DNA of 64,000 nt, from NCBI GenBank assembly GCA_002362575.1, contig DEUM01000009.1, positions 24,987 to 88,986 of the forward strand, written 5' to 3'. Every line of letters begins with the position of its first letter. Positions within the stretch are counted from its first letter, which is position 1. The notes beneath the pieces were generated by a model. The model worked only from the letters and a program-made list of their open reading frames with translations. It did no database searches and was not told the DNA's origin. Below, piece by piece: positions 32,611 to 42,602 of the stretch. The DNA comes from Lachnoclostridium sp. UBA3262 (GTDB taxonomy: Bacteria > Bacillota > Clostridia > Lachnospirales > Lachnospiraceae). The translations under genes and the position numbers were made by a program.

Positions 32611-35271
32611 TTGGAAAAAAGACTGGCGATTACTCTTATTTTTATACTTTTTATGGGAATTGTTTTTCCATATATGCCTTCTGTGGCAGAGGAAACAGGG
32701 GCAGAGCGTATTACGATGACAGAGCTTTACAATAAAAGGGCTTCACTGATGGCAGAACAGGGAATGACTGTGACGATTTCATCTGCTGAAGAGATGGATA
32801 TGTGGTCTAAATACTCAAATAGTAGAACGGCAAAAAATCCCAGTCTGTCAGGGGTAACAGTAGAGCTTTTGCAGGATATAAGATATTCTCCATATACATT
32901 TTCTTATAATGAAATGTCTGGACGGTTTGGCATTTATTCTTATGGGGAGTTAAAGGCGGCTTACGATGTAGAACGGGGGGTGTTCCGTTCTGATTTTTCG
33001 TCTGATGATGAGATAAATTTACCTAAAGATTGGAAGTTTTGGGATCCGATTACCCAATTTGACGGAACCTTTGATGGAAATGGTCATTATATTGCCGGTT
33101 TACAGCAGAATGATGATGCTAGCTATTTTAAGACAGGGATGCTTTTTATTAAGCTGGGTGGTTGTGTGAAAAATCTGAAGCTGTCACAGTGTTATCTTAG
33201 TGGGCTACAAGACTACATAGGTGGCTATGGGGGTGCAATCTGTGGTGTTTTACATGGCACAATAGAAAATTGCCATACTTCTGATATGTATATCAGTAGT
33301 AATAATTATATGGGTATAATTGGCGGATTAGTGGGAGTAATACAGGACGGAGGTATGGTAACAGTTTGTTCAGCAGAAACGTATATGCATGGTAACGGTG
33401 GGGATGTGGAGACCAATGGAGGTGCGATGGGCGGACTGGTGGGAGAAATATATAATGGGGGTACGGTAACGGATTGTTCGGCAGAAACACATATGTATGG
33501 TACAAGAGCATGTGGGATGGGTGGACTGGTTGGAATAATATATACAGATCTGGATACGAATACAGATAGCGGTATTGAAATAAAAAGGAATTATGTATCA
33601 GGATTGATTCATAGTAATCCTAGTTTAGTTGAGTGTACGGGCGGGATAATTGGGAAAATCGCAGTTTCGAATTCCGCTTACAAGGGAGTGCATGAAGAAA
33701 TAGAAGACTGTGTAAGTGAGATGGATATACAGTGGCAGCGGTGGGATTCGCTTGTGGAGGAAGATTATAGGTATAGGGGGGGATATAATGGTGGGATTGT
33801 TGGGTATTGTGAATCGGGAGACTGGTCTATTCTAAACTGCGAGAACCGGGGGACACTATCAGGAGGAGTTTGGTTAGGGGGGATTGCGGGAAAGGTAGAC
33901 AGTATGTTTATTAACCAGTGCAGAAATGCGGGAAATATAAGAGGAAACTGTACTATAGGCGGTATTGTGGGGGAGTCATCGAACCTTGTGGCAATTGCAA
34001 ATACAGAAAACATGGGAGACGTCACATGGGAAATAAAGAAAGGGTATAAAAATACTGGAAGAGCATATCTTGGGGGAATGGTAGGAAATAGTGAGGGGAA
34101 ACTGAAGGTTTCCAATAGCTTTGTTGATGGGAATGTTACGGTCAATGCAGATAAGATAAATGATGTAATGGCGGGAGGCATTATAGGCTATTTTTGTAAT
34201 TTTGAGGATGATTCGATTTCAAATAATCTCTGTGCTTATATGACGGTTGACGGGGAGAACGGTAACATTCTTTGCGGCTCTGCAAACATAGATGATCCTT
34301 TAAAATTGGTGGATGTCTATTATCCGGGAGAGAATGTGGATTCACAGTGTGAGAGTTTAAATGAGTGGGTAAGGACAAAATGTGAAGGAGAGTATAATTA
34401 TGCTTATATAGACGGGAAGGAAACTTTCCCCTATGTGAAATGGATTTTGAAACAGGGAGTTCCGAGACTACAGTTAGAGTATCTCACCAAACCGGAAAAG
34501 CCGGATCCGATTGTATTGCCTGAGCTGACGCCGCCTCCAACGGTAACTCCAAAGCCTGCAACTCCGACTCCAACGATAACTCCAAAGCCGACCGTACCTG
34601 CAACGCTGGCGCCAACACAAACATCGACTGCGCCGGATTCGACACGGACGCCGCTGCCAATAACAGAGACAAAAAAGCCGGCGCCATCCGCCATACCGGC
34701 TGTGACGGGAATTAAAATAAAGGTAACGAGAGACGCCGCCCTGACCATTCAATGGAAACCGACGGCAGGAGTGTCCGGCTATTCGGTTTATCGCTCAAAC
34801 AAGAAAAAATCAGGATACCGGGAGATTTCAAGCGTACCGTCCGGAAAACAAAAATGGCGGGACAGGTCAGTGAAAGAGAAGCATACCTATTATTATCGTG
34901 TGGCTGCCTATCGGATAGTTCAGGGAAGGAAAGTGTACGGAGTCAATTCTAATCCTCAGAAAATCAAAGTGAAGCTGCGGGCTCCGGTAATTTCACTTAA
35001 AAAGAAAAAAAGCGGGAGCGGGCAGCGGTATATACAGATAAAGATAAGAAAGAAACGGGTTTCACAGGTGGAACTGTGGGTTAAAAAGGGAAAGAAGCCA
35101 TTCCGGCGGATGAAGCTGCATGGAGTGGCGAAAAAGAAGAAAACGAATACAATTAACCTGCGGTATAAACCGGAGGGTAAGAAGCTGCATGTTCGAGCCA
35201 GAATCATTCAAAAAAAGAAGAAAAAGCGGTATAAGAGTTACTATTCAAAAACGAAAAGGATTCGGATATAA
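32611..35271 (+). CDS. large secreted GLUG-repeat protein with Fn3-like domain
   Basis: The 886-aa protein starts at TTG 32611, nine bases after CAGGAG. A signal peptide (ITLIFILFMGIVFPYMPSVA) comes first. Residues about 130-600 hold a beta-helix of GLUG-type units (GGLVG, GGIIG, GGIVG, GGIAG each followed by a Cys-containing strand). A Pro/Thr linker (about 635-700) leads to an Fn3-like domain (ALTIQWKPTAGVSGYSVY) and a very basic tail. It is likely a surface adhesin or wall-associated protein. The kinase gene starts within its stop codon. Confidence 0.85.
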   Translation: MEKRLAITLIFILFMGIVFPYMPSVAEETGAERITMTELYNKRASLMAEQGMTVTISSAEEMDMWSKYSNSRTAKNPSLSGVTVELLQDIRYSPYTFSYNEMSGRFGIYSYGELKAAYDVERGVFRSDFSSDDEINLPKDWKFWDPITQFDGTFDGNGHYIAGLQQNDDASYFKTGMLFIKLGGCVKNLKLSQCYLSGLQDYIGGYGGAICGVLHGTIENCHTSDMYISSNNYMGIIGGLVGVIQDGGMVTVCSAETYMHGNGGDVETNGGAMGGLVGEIYNGGTVTDCSAETHMYGTRACGMGGLVGIIYTDLDTNTDSGIEIKRNYVSGLIHSNPSLVECTGGIIGKIAVSNSAYKGVHEEIEDCVSEMDIQWQRWDSLVEEDYRYRGGYNGGIVGYCESGDWSILNCENRGTLSGGVWLGGIAGKVDSMFINQCRNAGNIRGNCTIGGIVGESSNLVAIANTENMGDVTWEIKKGYKNTGRAYLGGMVGNSEGKLKVSNSFVDGNVTVNADKINDVMAGGIIGYFCNFEDDSISNNLCAYMTVDGENGNILCGSANIDDPLKLVDVYYPGENVDSQCESLNEWVRTKCEGEYNYAYIDGKETFPYVKWILKQGVPRLQLEYLTKPEKPDPIVLPELTPPPTVTPKPATPTPTITPKPTVPATLAPTQTSTAPDSTRTPLPITETKKPAPSAIPAVTGIKIKVTRDAALTIQWKPTAGVSGYSVYRSNKKKSGYREISSVPSGKQKWRDRSVKEKHTYYYRVAAYRIVQGRKVYGVNSNPQKIKVKLRAPVISLKKKKSGSGQRYIQIKIRKKRVSQVELWVKKGKKPFRRMKLHGVAKKKKTNTINLRYKPEGKKLHVRARIIQKKKKKRYKSYYSKTKRIRI

Positions 35272-36686
35272 TGAAAGAAAAGGAACTGCAAAAGGGAGCG
35301 ATAGTGAGGGAGCGCTACCGGATTGAGAAAATTCTAGGACAGGGTGGTTTCAGCATTACATATCTTGCCACAGATGAGCGGATGAATGTTCCTGTCGCAT
35401 TAAAGCAGTATGATATGTCTAAATTACTGACTGGGGATGAGGCGAAAAGGGAAGCACAGCTCGCTGCCTGTTTTTATGATTTGGAAGGAATCGCGGCAGC
35501 GAGAGATTATTTTGAAGAACAGGGAATCTTTTTTATCGTCATGGAATATGTAGACGGAATCAATATTACGGATTTTGTGAAACATCATGGCAGTATGAAC
35601 GGACAGGATGTTTTAGAAAAGATGAGACCGATTCTGCATAGTCTGAGCCGGATTCATGAAAAGGGCGTAATTCACCGGGATATTAGTGGAGATAATCTGA
35701 TTTTATCAGCAGATGGAAAATTGAAACTGATTGATTTTGGTGCCGCCAGACAGCGGATTCAAGATGATGAAAAGCCATATACCCTGATTTATAAGAGGGG
35801 CTTTGCGCCTATCGAACAGTGCCAGAGCCACGGTGTTCAGGGACCGTGGACGGATGTGTATGCAGTCTGCGCTACGATGTATTTTATGCTGACTGGTATT
35901 ATTCCGGATGATGCGGTTGACCGTATGATACACGACCGTGTGCGCCCGCTGGAGGATTTTGTGGGAATCGGACTTAATCGGGAGGAAGCCGCTGCTATTA
36001 TGAAGGGAATGGCGGTAGAAGTAAAGAAACGGTATTCTTCAGTGCGTGATTTGTATTCTGATTTGTATGGTGAGAAGCTGGTTCAGAGTGAGATTTCAAC
36101 AGAAGCAAACTGGACGTATCGGGAAGATAGAAAAAACAGAAAACAGAATACAACCTATCTTGCCAGACAGGTAGAACGGTTTTATAGAAAGAAATATATA
36201 AAAAAGAAATATCTGATAGCGGTGATTCTGGTATTATTATTGATAGTGACTGGTTTTATGTTTTGGAGAAATACTTCGGCGGGCAACCAGACAGAACGAA
36301 TAGCCAGAGCTACCGGGCAGCCGGTGAAACCGAAGAAGCCGGAGAAGTCTGAGAAGCCAAGTCAGGTAAAGGTAGGAGAATATACCGGAAAAAACCAAAA
36401 GGACATACAGAAGGAGCTGAAATTCTATCAGAAAAAGGGAATGAGGCTTCAGATTATTAAAAAGTATAGCAGGAAGAAGAAGGGCAGAGTGCTCTCACAG
36501 AAGCCTTCCTCAGGCAGTGTTTATACTTCATGGAAGGAGGTAACGCTGACACTGATTGTCAGCAGAGGGGAAAAGCCGGAAAGAACACCAGAGCCTACGC
36601 CTAAGAAAACTTCGAAACCAAAACAGGAGAAGGGAAAAAGCGAAAAAGGGAGCGTGACATTTCATGGAAATCTGGATGAACTCTGA
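35271..36686 (+). CDS. membrane Ser/Thr protein kinase with PASTA-like domain
   Basis: The 471-aa protein has a Hanks-type kinase domain (residues 16-270): glycine loop LGQGGFSITYLA, Lys in VALKQYD, catalytic HRDISGDNLIL and LIDFGAARQ. The next loop, GFAPIEQC, is typical of a clostridial subgroup. A membrane helix (LIAVILVLLLIVTGFMFW) separates it from one extracellular PASTA-like unit (about 360-430). It probably senses wall fragments or a surface partner. Its ATG shares a base with the stop of the GLUG gene (TAATG), so the two are coupled. Confidence 0.93.
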   Translation: MKEKELQKGAIVRERYRIEKILGQGGFSITYLATDERMNVPVALKQYDMSKLLTGDEAKREAQLAACFYDLEGIAAARDYFEEQGIFFIVMEYVDGINITDFVKHHGSMNGQDVLEKMRPILHSLSRIHEKGVIHRDISGDNLILSADGKLKLIDFGAARQRIQDDEKPYTLIYKRGFAPIEQCQSHGVQGPWTDVYAVCATMYFMLTGIIPDDAVDRMIHDRVRPLEDFVGIGLNREEAAAIMKGMAVEVKKRYSSVRDLYSDLYGEKLVQSEISTEANWTYREDRKNRKQNTTYLARQVERFYRKKYIKKKYLIAVILVLLLIVTGFMFWRNTSAGNQTERIARATGQPVKPKKPEKSEKPSQVKVGEYTGKNQKDIQKELKFYQKKGMRLQIIKKYSRKKKGRVLSQKPSSGSVYTSWKEVTLTLIVSRGEKPERTPEPTPKKTSKPKQEKGKSEKGSVTFHGNLDEL

Positions 36687-36734
36687 TAGCAAACTGATTT
36701 GGCCGGAATGTTGACGCTTTAGTAGAATGGAGAA

Positions 36735-38033
36735 ATGATGGAGAATTCAAGTTATTATACGTTTGAACATTTTTTACTGGAGAAATGGGGAAAGCCGGGA
36801 GAGGGAGATACCGAAGAAAAAAGGCGGGAAAAAGCGTTTCAGCGATTCTCACATGCAGTCAGAAATAAACATATTGCTTCAAAACAGACCATGCGGAAAT
36901 GGTTTTCACTAAATGGTTGTTCACTGCCTTCCAGAGAGCATATTTTGCGTCTTGGGCTGGAACTGGGTATGTCGGTGAAAGAAACGGAAGAATACCTGAC
37001 TTATGGGATTTCTGAGCCTCAGCTTCAGGTCAACGACTATATGGAGTTTGCGGCGATGTACTGTCTTGAGCACAAGCTGGGATATTTGGAGTACGAATCA
37101 ATCATAGAATTTTATGAGCTGGAAACGGAGAACGATACAGAAATTCGCCAGACAAACCATACGGAACGGATGCTGAATCTGTATCAAGAGGTAAAGGACT
37201 ATGAGAAGAAAGCTTTTATGATATGGATGTGCCAGAATTCAGAGTTATTTAAGGGTTATAGTAAGACAACCTATGACTGCTTTTGTTCGCTGGTGGAGGA
37301 GTGTCTTTTGTCCTTCCGTGAACAGAATAAGAATGCGTTAGAGAATACTCTGTTAAAAACAGATTTTTCCGAATGGGCGGCTGCGCAGGAGATTCCGGAG
37401 GAGGACAGGCTTCAGGCGATTCCCCGCTACGTTAAGAACCGGAAACGAGGGAAGCGTCATACGCTGTCAAAGGAGCTTCAGCGGGAAATACGGGAGGACT
37501 ACCTGTTTGCTTATTCTTCGCAGGACCGTCTCTGCGATTTGCTTATCGTTTTGTGGGAGGAGCGGATACCAAAAAAGATCGATATGCAGGAAATCCGTCT
37601 GACAAACCGGAAATATATTTCAGAGCTTCTTTCGATATCACTTCAGAAAAAAAGGCAAATGGAGATGAAACGGGAGTTGATCCGTCTAAAAAAGCGTGAG
37701 GAGGCTGGAGAAGTGGTGTCAGAGGAGCGAAAAATGCTGCGCCGGGCGTTGACAATGCAGACTCAGCGGGTACGGATGATTACCCGTTCTGATTTACTTT
37801 TGCTGACTCAGTATGTAGCCGGTGAGCGTTACAACGAGGAAATAAACGAACAGGCAAAGGAGTTTGACAGGGAGGAGGCAAAGGAGTACTTTATCTATTT
37901 TGCCAACACGATTTTGTCAAGCTGTAAAATGAGGCTGCTGGATGAACGGTACCGTCTAGATAATGAGTTGTTGTCCTGCTTCAGAGAGGACGAGATGATT
38001 CTTCTCTCGAAATTATTGCAGGGGGATTTTTGA
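36735..38033 (+). CDS. kinase-linked protein of unknown function with HTH-like N-terminus
   Basis: The 432-aa soluble protein opens with a region (residues 35-95) like a helix-turn-helix or XRE domain: ASKQTMRKWFSLNG, SREHILRLGLELGMSV and EEYLTYGI. The rest is helical and charged, with a basic segment near residue 240. It follows the kinase by 48 bases and may be its substrate or output partner, which is inference. No domain name can be given. Confidence 0.7.
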   Translation: MMENSSYYTFEHFLLEKWGKPGEGDTEEKRREKAFQRFSHAVRNKHIASKQTMRKWFSLNGCSLPSREHILRLGLELGMSVKETEEYLTYGISEPQLQVNDYMEFAAMYCLEHKLGYLEYESIIEFYELETENDTEIRQTNHTERMLNLYQEVKDYEKKAFMIWMCQNSELFKGYSKTTYDCFCSLVEECLLSFREQNKNALENTLLKTDFSEWAAAQEIPEEDRLQAIPRYVKNRKRGKRHTLSKELQREIREDYLFAYSSQDRLCDLLIVLWEERIPKKIDMQEIRLTNRKYISELLSISLQKKRQMEMKRELIRLKKREEAGEVVSEERKMLRRALTMQTQRVRMITRSDLLLLTQYVAGERYNEEINEQAKEFDREEAKEYFIYFANTILSSCKMRLLDERYRLDNELLSCFREDEMILLSKLLQGDF

Positions 38034-38114
38034 CAGGGGATTTGAGTGGCAAAATTGAATCGTGGGACTGGAAAACATCTGTTAGTGTGACAGGTGTTTT
38101 TTTGATGGAAAATG

Positions 38115-38147
38115 TTGAAACTTGTTCTGTCTTGCGGGTGGTATAGT
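38115..38147 (+). promoter_or_regulatory. shared promoter-like element, copy a
   Basis: AATGTTGAAA, then 21 bases, then GG-TATAGT. The same arrangement with the same spacing occurs at 47397-47429 and 50633-50665. The -10 has a TG extension; the upstream TTGAAA is too distant for a normal -35 and may be an activator site. Confidence 0.4.
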
Positions 38148-38327
38148 GAGTGAAAGGCGGTGGCAATTTCCAGCAAGGAAAGGAAGCGGAAAAGACTATT
38201 TTGTAGATGCATGGGGAAATGTGTTGATATATTTTTCGAGATGGACGTATTGTGTCCATGCTGTCTGATAAAATTATGATATAAAACAGAGAAGGGTAGA
38301 ATGTTATATTATTAGGGGTAATGAGTC

Positions 38328-38567
38328 TTGAAGGAAGTAAGCAAAGTTACACGGGTGCTTAGCATTTACAATAAACTGGTCGGAGGGGAAATTGTAAATA
38401 AAGTATTTGAGGCGAATCGATTTGGTGTGAGTGAGAAATCAATTCAACGGGATATTGACGAGATTCGAACATATTTATCGCAATCAATTGTTGATGGATA
38501 TGGAATAGTTGGCGAAGTAGTTTATGATCAAGCGAAAAAGGGATATCGCCTGAAGCAGATTGTTTGA
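38328..38567 (+). CDS. short HTH protein (WYL/YafY-type N-terminal domain only)
   Basis: The 79-aa product reads KVTRVLSIYNKLVGGEIVNK followed by FGVSEKSIQRDIDEIR, the winged HTH found at the start of WYL-domain regulators. The WYL domain that usually senses a ligand is missing and a stop follows directly, so it is a stand-alone HTH or a truncated regulator. WYL-type regulators often control defence genes. The start is TTG 38328 after AGGGG. It leads the AT-rich cassette that follows. Confidence 0.7.
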   Translation: MKEVSKVTRVLSIYNKLVGGEIVNKVFEANRFGVSEKSIQRDIDEIRTYLSQSIVDGYGIVGEVVYDQAKKGYRLKQIV

Positions 38568-38662
38568 GGGGGAGTGCCTTTTTTGTGAGGCAATCACTAA
38601 GTATGGTTTCATACAAAAAGATGTAAATTGTTTGTTTTTGCCATTGTGAGGTGGTGACAATA

Positions 38663-39604
38663 GTGAGTATAGTAATTGGTTCATTTAATATTAGGGATTT
38701 GAATTTTTCGAATGAAAGTAAAGATGGAGAAACACAAAAAAGAGATTTTCCACTTATAGCAGATATGATAATTAAAGAAGGGTTTGATGTAGTTGCTATT
38801 CAAGAAGTAAATGCTCCCATGGCTTTGGAGAGAATAGTATTTTATTTAAATAAAAAGAAAAACCTTTTACATGAATGGGAATGCGACGCAAGTGGTAAAG
38901 CTGCAACTACCAATAATGATCCGGAAGGTTATGGATTTATTTGGAATAAAAAAAGAATTAGACTAATGGATATTTCAAGGAAAAATAATCCTACTTTTTA
39001 TAATTGTGCTGGGGGAAAGAATGTCATCCGACCTCCATATTATGGCAGATTTACAACAAGAGGTTTGCCTGGCGGTTCTAATTGTGAGATTAGGCTGGTC
39101 AATACGCATATTCATGATGCTAGTAGAGAACTTGAGCGTATTGCAGAATTCGACGTTTTGGTCAAGCAGGTTTTGCCAAGGATATGTGATCATAATGAAT
39201 TGCCAGTATTTAATGAGATGATGCCAGCATATACATTTTTACTTGGTGATTACAATCTTAGGCTTGATAAGGGCGAGAGAGCCGATGTAAGAATAGAAAG
39301 TATCACACCAACCTTATATACAAACAAAAAGCGATATTATAAAACAGTACAAGAGGAGAAAACTTCCTTAAAAACGATTAAGATGATTGATCAAGATGCC
39401 GACTTGCGAGATTGTTATAAAAGCAATTATGATCATTTCACATATGAGTTTGACTTGATTAGAAAACTAAAGCTACATGAAGAACGTGTTGAGGCTCTGG
39501 GGAAGTATTTTGGAAAAGAAAAGTCGGCACAAGAAATTCTGCAGTTATATAGGGAAAAAGTTTCTGACCATGTGCCAATAAAAATGACTGTGGACTTAAA
39601 ATAA
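38663..39604 (+). CDS. endonuclease/exonuclease/phosphatase (EEP) fold protein
   Basis: The 313-aa protein has the EEP catalytic set: Asn in GSFNIRDLN, Glu48 in FDVVAIQEVN, His in RLVNTHIHD, Asp/Asn in FLLGDYNLR and a final Asp-His in KVSDHVPI. Such enzymes are Mg-dependent nucleases or phosphoesterases (DNA, RNA, lipids or nucleotides). The start is GTG 38663 with GAGGTGG ahead. It is the only obvious nuclease/phosphoesterase of the cassette and lies 22 bases before the 861-aa gene. Confidence 0.88.
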   Translation: MSIVIGSFNIRDLNFSNESKDGETQKRDFPLIADMIIKEGFDVVAIQEVNAPMALERIVFYLNKKKNLLHEWECDASGKAATTNNDPEGYGFIWNKKRIRLMDISRKNNPTFYNCAGGKNVIRPPYYGRFTTRGLPGGSNCEIRLVNTHIHDASRELERIAEFDVLVKQVLPRICDHNELPVFNEMMPAYTFLLGDYNLRLDKGERADVRIESITPTLYTNKKRYYKTVQEEKTSLKTIKMIDQDADLRDCYKSNYDHFTYEFDLIRKLKLHEERVEALGKYFGKEKSAQEILQLYREKVSDHVPIKMTVDLK

Positions 39605-39625
39605 AAATGAAAGGATAAGCTAAGG

Positions 39626-42211
39626 ATGCATAACGAGGTACTCGGGATTGATAAACATACTGAAATGGAAAAACGACAGGCTGCTTACGCATTGAATATG
39701 TGTACTGTTTCGGTTTCTCAAATTGTGGATTATAACGATGCCTATATTATGGAACAGGAATATGAAGCGATTTTGAATAATTTGAATCTTAAACAGATGC
39801 CCAAAGACGAGGCACTACTAAGAATATTGTCTGAAATCATGAATACAATTACATTTTTCCGTATTCAGGATATTAGAAAAAAACAAATAGAAAAGAAATA
39901 TGAATCACGTATGAAGAATGCAATCTGGTCGGCTGTGCCAAGTCTAAATGTAGTAGTTTCGGGGAACCCCGTAGCAATTGCATTGGCATTAGTTACACAA
40001 ATAGGCTCAGGATATATGAATTATAGAAAAGAAAAAGCTAGTGCTGGAACCGATAAAGAAGATGCTGAAATAGAACTGGAAATTACTGCAATTGAGCAAT
40101 TGAATTCATTAAAAAGAGAACTTTTTACTACAGCTTGGAGATTGGCAGATGAATATGATTTCGAGGATGAATGGAGACTGACAGAAAAACAAATAAAACA
40201 ATATAATGATATTTTGATTGATTATGATGAATTAAGAAAATATGAACGGTTAGATGCAATGAAAGAGAATTTTTCTGCATATCCTCCATTTTGGTATTAT
40301 ATTGGAAATGCAGCCAACAATATTGCCAAAAGCCACGAACTTGAGTTGAGTGTTGAGACCAGGCAGAAGTATAAAGAAATTGCATTAGCTCATTTTGAAA
40401 AGTATGAGGAAGTGAGTGAGAACAGTATTCTTCGTCAGGATCAATTAAATTCATCATGTGCTTTGGAGCATGTTGAATTATTGCTAGAAGACAATAATTT
40501 TGACAGAGATAAGGTGGTAAAACTAATTACTAAAGCTGCAAAAATGTCTGGCAATGCATTTGATGTTCTGCAGGTATGCTCAATTGCATTTTTGAAAATA
40601 AATGAATTAGAAGGTGCAAGTAGAATTCTGAGAATTCTTGTAAATGAAGATTATAACAAAACTGTAAATGCTCAATTATTAAGTGGAATATATGTAAGAG
40701 AAAAAAATAAAATTGATTATGATATTCTTACAACTAGAGTTGCACCTCAATATCTTTATCCTCTGCCTTTGCAAGGAGAGGATGAAGCTGTTTTAGAAGC
40801 AAAATTTGAACAACAACAAAAGAAGGTACTAAAAGGGAAATATAAAAAAGTCCTTGAGAAGACTATTGATAAGTATTCAATGGAATTGTATAGAGAGATT
40901 TCTATTTTTGACTTAGATGAAGAATATTCCGATGATTTTTTTGAAAATAGTAAAAGGGCTAAGAAAACCCGTATTATGTCGGCAAAGAGAATGTTTCTAG
41001 ATGATTCCAAGCGCGATTATTATCTTGAAAGAATGAGTTCAATTAATCTTCCGACAGAATATGTTGATATATTAGAGAATATGTTTGGGGCATTATTTAA
41101 AACATCAATTTATTCAGATCCTGTTCTTCAAGGAGAGGCTTTAGATAGGACAAGCAATGCGATTGTTACTTATCGAGATGCTATTAATTCAATTCAGGAA
41201 GATATTAAGAACCAATCATTTTCATTGAAAGATTACGAAAGGATTCAGAGGGTGGGTATATATCATTTTGTGAAAGATGCATTTAACATGTTATATCATC
41301 AGACGTGTAAAATGATTGACGGTGCTGTAATGAACGATTTATTATCAATGGAAGGTGATTTGTTATCTTACTGTGATAGAGTAGGGATTGCAATGCCAGA
41401 AATTTCCTTGGGTGGAGAGTGCAGTAATAAAGATTTTGATGAACCGAAGGAATTGTTTGATGTGAGTATGTTTGGAGCCAAGGCAATATCTGTTAAGCGT
41501 GATTTGGACTATATTAACAATATGCTCGCTTTTATTGAGAATAAGATGAATGATGCAAATGCAGGAGAAAACTTGGTTATTTTATACAGAGGTAATGTAG
41601 AATTTGAGCGATATTTCAATGATGTAGCATTTGAAAAATATCCTTCACTCAAGTCAAATTCATTAATGATAATAAAAAGTAATGGAAAGACAAGGACTGA
41701 CTTAATCTATACAACGGAAGGTATTGTTTATGTTCAGAAGGGCAAGGTTAAGAAGAAAACACCATATGCAGATGTTATATATGCACAAGATAATTTGGTG
41801 TTATTCGGAACAAAGTATAAGAACGACTCAATCAACATTGCAGTTTTATATGACATTGTAAAGGGAATTGACAAGAAGTTTATCAACGTCAACGATTTAG
41901 AACAGAAAATTGAGTATGTAGGAAAAATTGATGCTAAATCATTAAATGAATGGTTTAAGAGTCGCCCAGATGCTATGGATGATAGTGTAACAAGGGTTTA
42001 TGCTTGGCCAAATAAGGAATTATTTAATGGATTAGGCTATTGCTTGCAGGAAGATTTAGACAGTGAAAGGTATTTGCTTCAGTTTTATTATGATAATGAA
42101 TCAAATGATATTATTGGATTACGAATTGTAGAGTTTGATGCAATTGATGAATCATTAAAGTCTAAACTGAACGGTGCAGGTGGTGTAATTCAATTGGAAA
42201 AAGGGGGGTGA
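39626..42211 (+). CDS. 861-aa orphan protein with hydrophobic segment, helical repeats and shared C-terminal module
   Basis: I do not recognise this family. A helical N-terminus (1-100) is followed by a hydrophobic stretch (about residues 110-140, SLNVVVSGNPVAIALALVTQIG). A long TPR-like helical region follows (about 180-640), including a Lys-rich segment near 395-420. A beta-rich part (about 660-780) resembles a PH-like fold. The last 45 residues (FYYDNESNDIIG... GGVIQLEKGG) share a module with three small proteins downstream. It could be a scaffold or sensor for the AAA+/TerB complex. The next gene starts 4 bases later. Confidence 0.8.
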   Translation: MHNEVLGIDKHTEMEKRQAAYALNMCTVSVSQIVDYNDAYIMEQEYEAILNNLNLKQMPKDEALLRILSEIMNTITFFRIQDIRKKQIEKKYESRMKNAIWSAVPSLNVVVSGNPVAIALALVTQIGSGYMNYRKEKASAGTDKEDAEIELEITAIEQLNSLKRELFTTAWRLADEYDFEDEWRLTEKQIKQYNDILIDYDELRKYERLDAMKENFSAYPPFWYYIGNAANNIAKSHELELSVETRQKYKEIALAHFEKYEEVSENSILRQDQLNSSCALEHVELLLEDNNFDRDKVVKLITKAAKMSGNAFDVLQVCSIAFLKINELEGASRILRILVNEDYNKTVNAQLLSGIYVREKNKIDYDILTTRVAPQYLYPLPLQGEDEAVLEAKFEQQQKKVLKGKYKKVLEKTIDKYSMELYREISIFDLDEEYSDDFFENSKRAKKTRIMSAKRMFLDDSKRDYYLERMSSINLPTEYVDILENMFGALFKTSIYSDPVLQGEALDRTSNAIVTYRDAINSIQEDIKNQSFSLKDYERIQRVGIYHFVKDAFNMLYHQTCKMIDGAVMNDLLSMEGDLLSYCDRVGIAMPEISLGGECSNKDFDEPKELFDVSMFGAKAISVKRDLDYINNMLAFIENKMNDANAGENLVILYRGNVEFERYFNDVAFEKYPSLKSNSLMIIKSNGKTRTDLIYTTEGIVYVQKGKVKKKTPYADVIYAQDNLVLFGTKYKNDSINIAVLYDIVKGIDKKFINVNDLEQKIEYVGKIDAKSLNEWFKSRPDAMDDSVTRVYAWPNKELFNGLGYCLQEDLDSERYLLQFYYDNESNDIIGLRIVEFDAIDESLKSKLNGAGGVIQLEKGG

Positions 42212-42215
42212 TCGT

Positions 42216-42593
42216 ATGGGAATAGGTGCAATGATAGTATCATTGGTAGTTGCTGGGCTGATTGTTACAACTGTAATTACAATTGTTTACTTGACTGCTA
42301 AAAAACTTAAAGAATTAATTCAAAAAAGAAAAGAAAAGAATAGAAAATCCAAGGTTGCATTTGGAGAAACGAGAAAAATTGTAAAAGAAAATGCTAGGGA
42401 AATTCTAAAGAATGCGCCGTCAATGACGATGGATGATCTTGAGAGAACATGTGAAGAGACTCCATATTTTGTTGTTGACTATGACTCTGAAACCGATGAG
42501 GTGTCGGATTATGCAACAATAAAAACTGACAGCACTGACGAAAAGATTGAAAGTATTATGAACCAGAATGATGGTATTATTTTATTTGATTAG
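42216..42593 (+). CDS. small membrane-anchored protein with shared C-terminal module (1)
   Basis: The 125-aa product has one N-terminal membrane helix (residues 4-28), a basic linker (KKLKELIQKRKEKNRK) and an acidic C-terminal part. KNAPSMTMDDL and the final TDEKIESIMNQNDGIILFD match the product of 43680-44006 closely, so the two are paralogs. It is preceded by AAAAGGGGGGTGATCGT. Role unknown. Confidence 0.75.
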   Translation: MGIGAMIVSLVVAGLIVTTVITIVYLTAKKLKELIQKRKEKNRKSKVAFGETRKIVKENAREILKNAPSMTMDDLERTCEETPYFVVDYDSETDEVSDYATIKTDSTDEKIESIMNQNDGIILFD

Positions 42594-42602
42594 GAGGAAA
42601 AA

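Noticed and set aside
34431..34752. Minus-strand frames rich in Val/Gly or Arg/Tyr in the GLUG gene
   Set aside because: They are antisense of the Pro/Thr repeat region and have no ribosome site.
42170..42211. C-terminal Gly-Gly of the 861-aa protein as a ubiquitin-like tail
   Set aside because: The GG falls inside the shared module in its paralogs, where it is followed by further residues, and no E1, E2 or JAB-type enzyme is encoded nearby.
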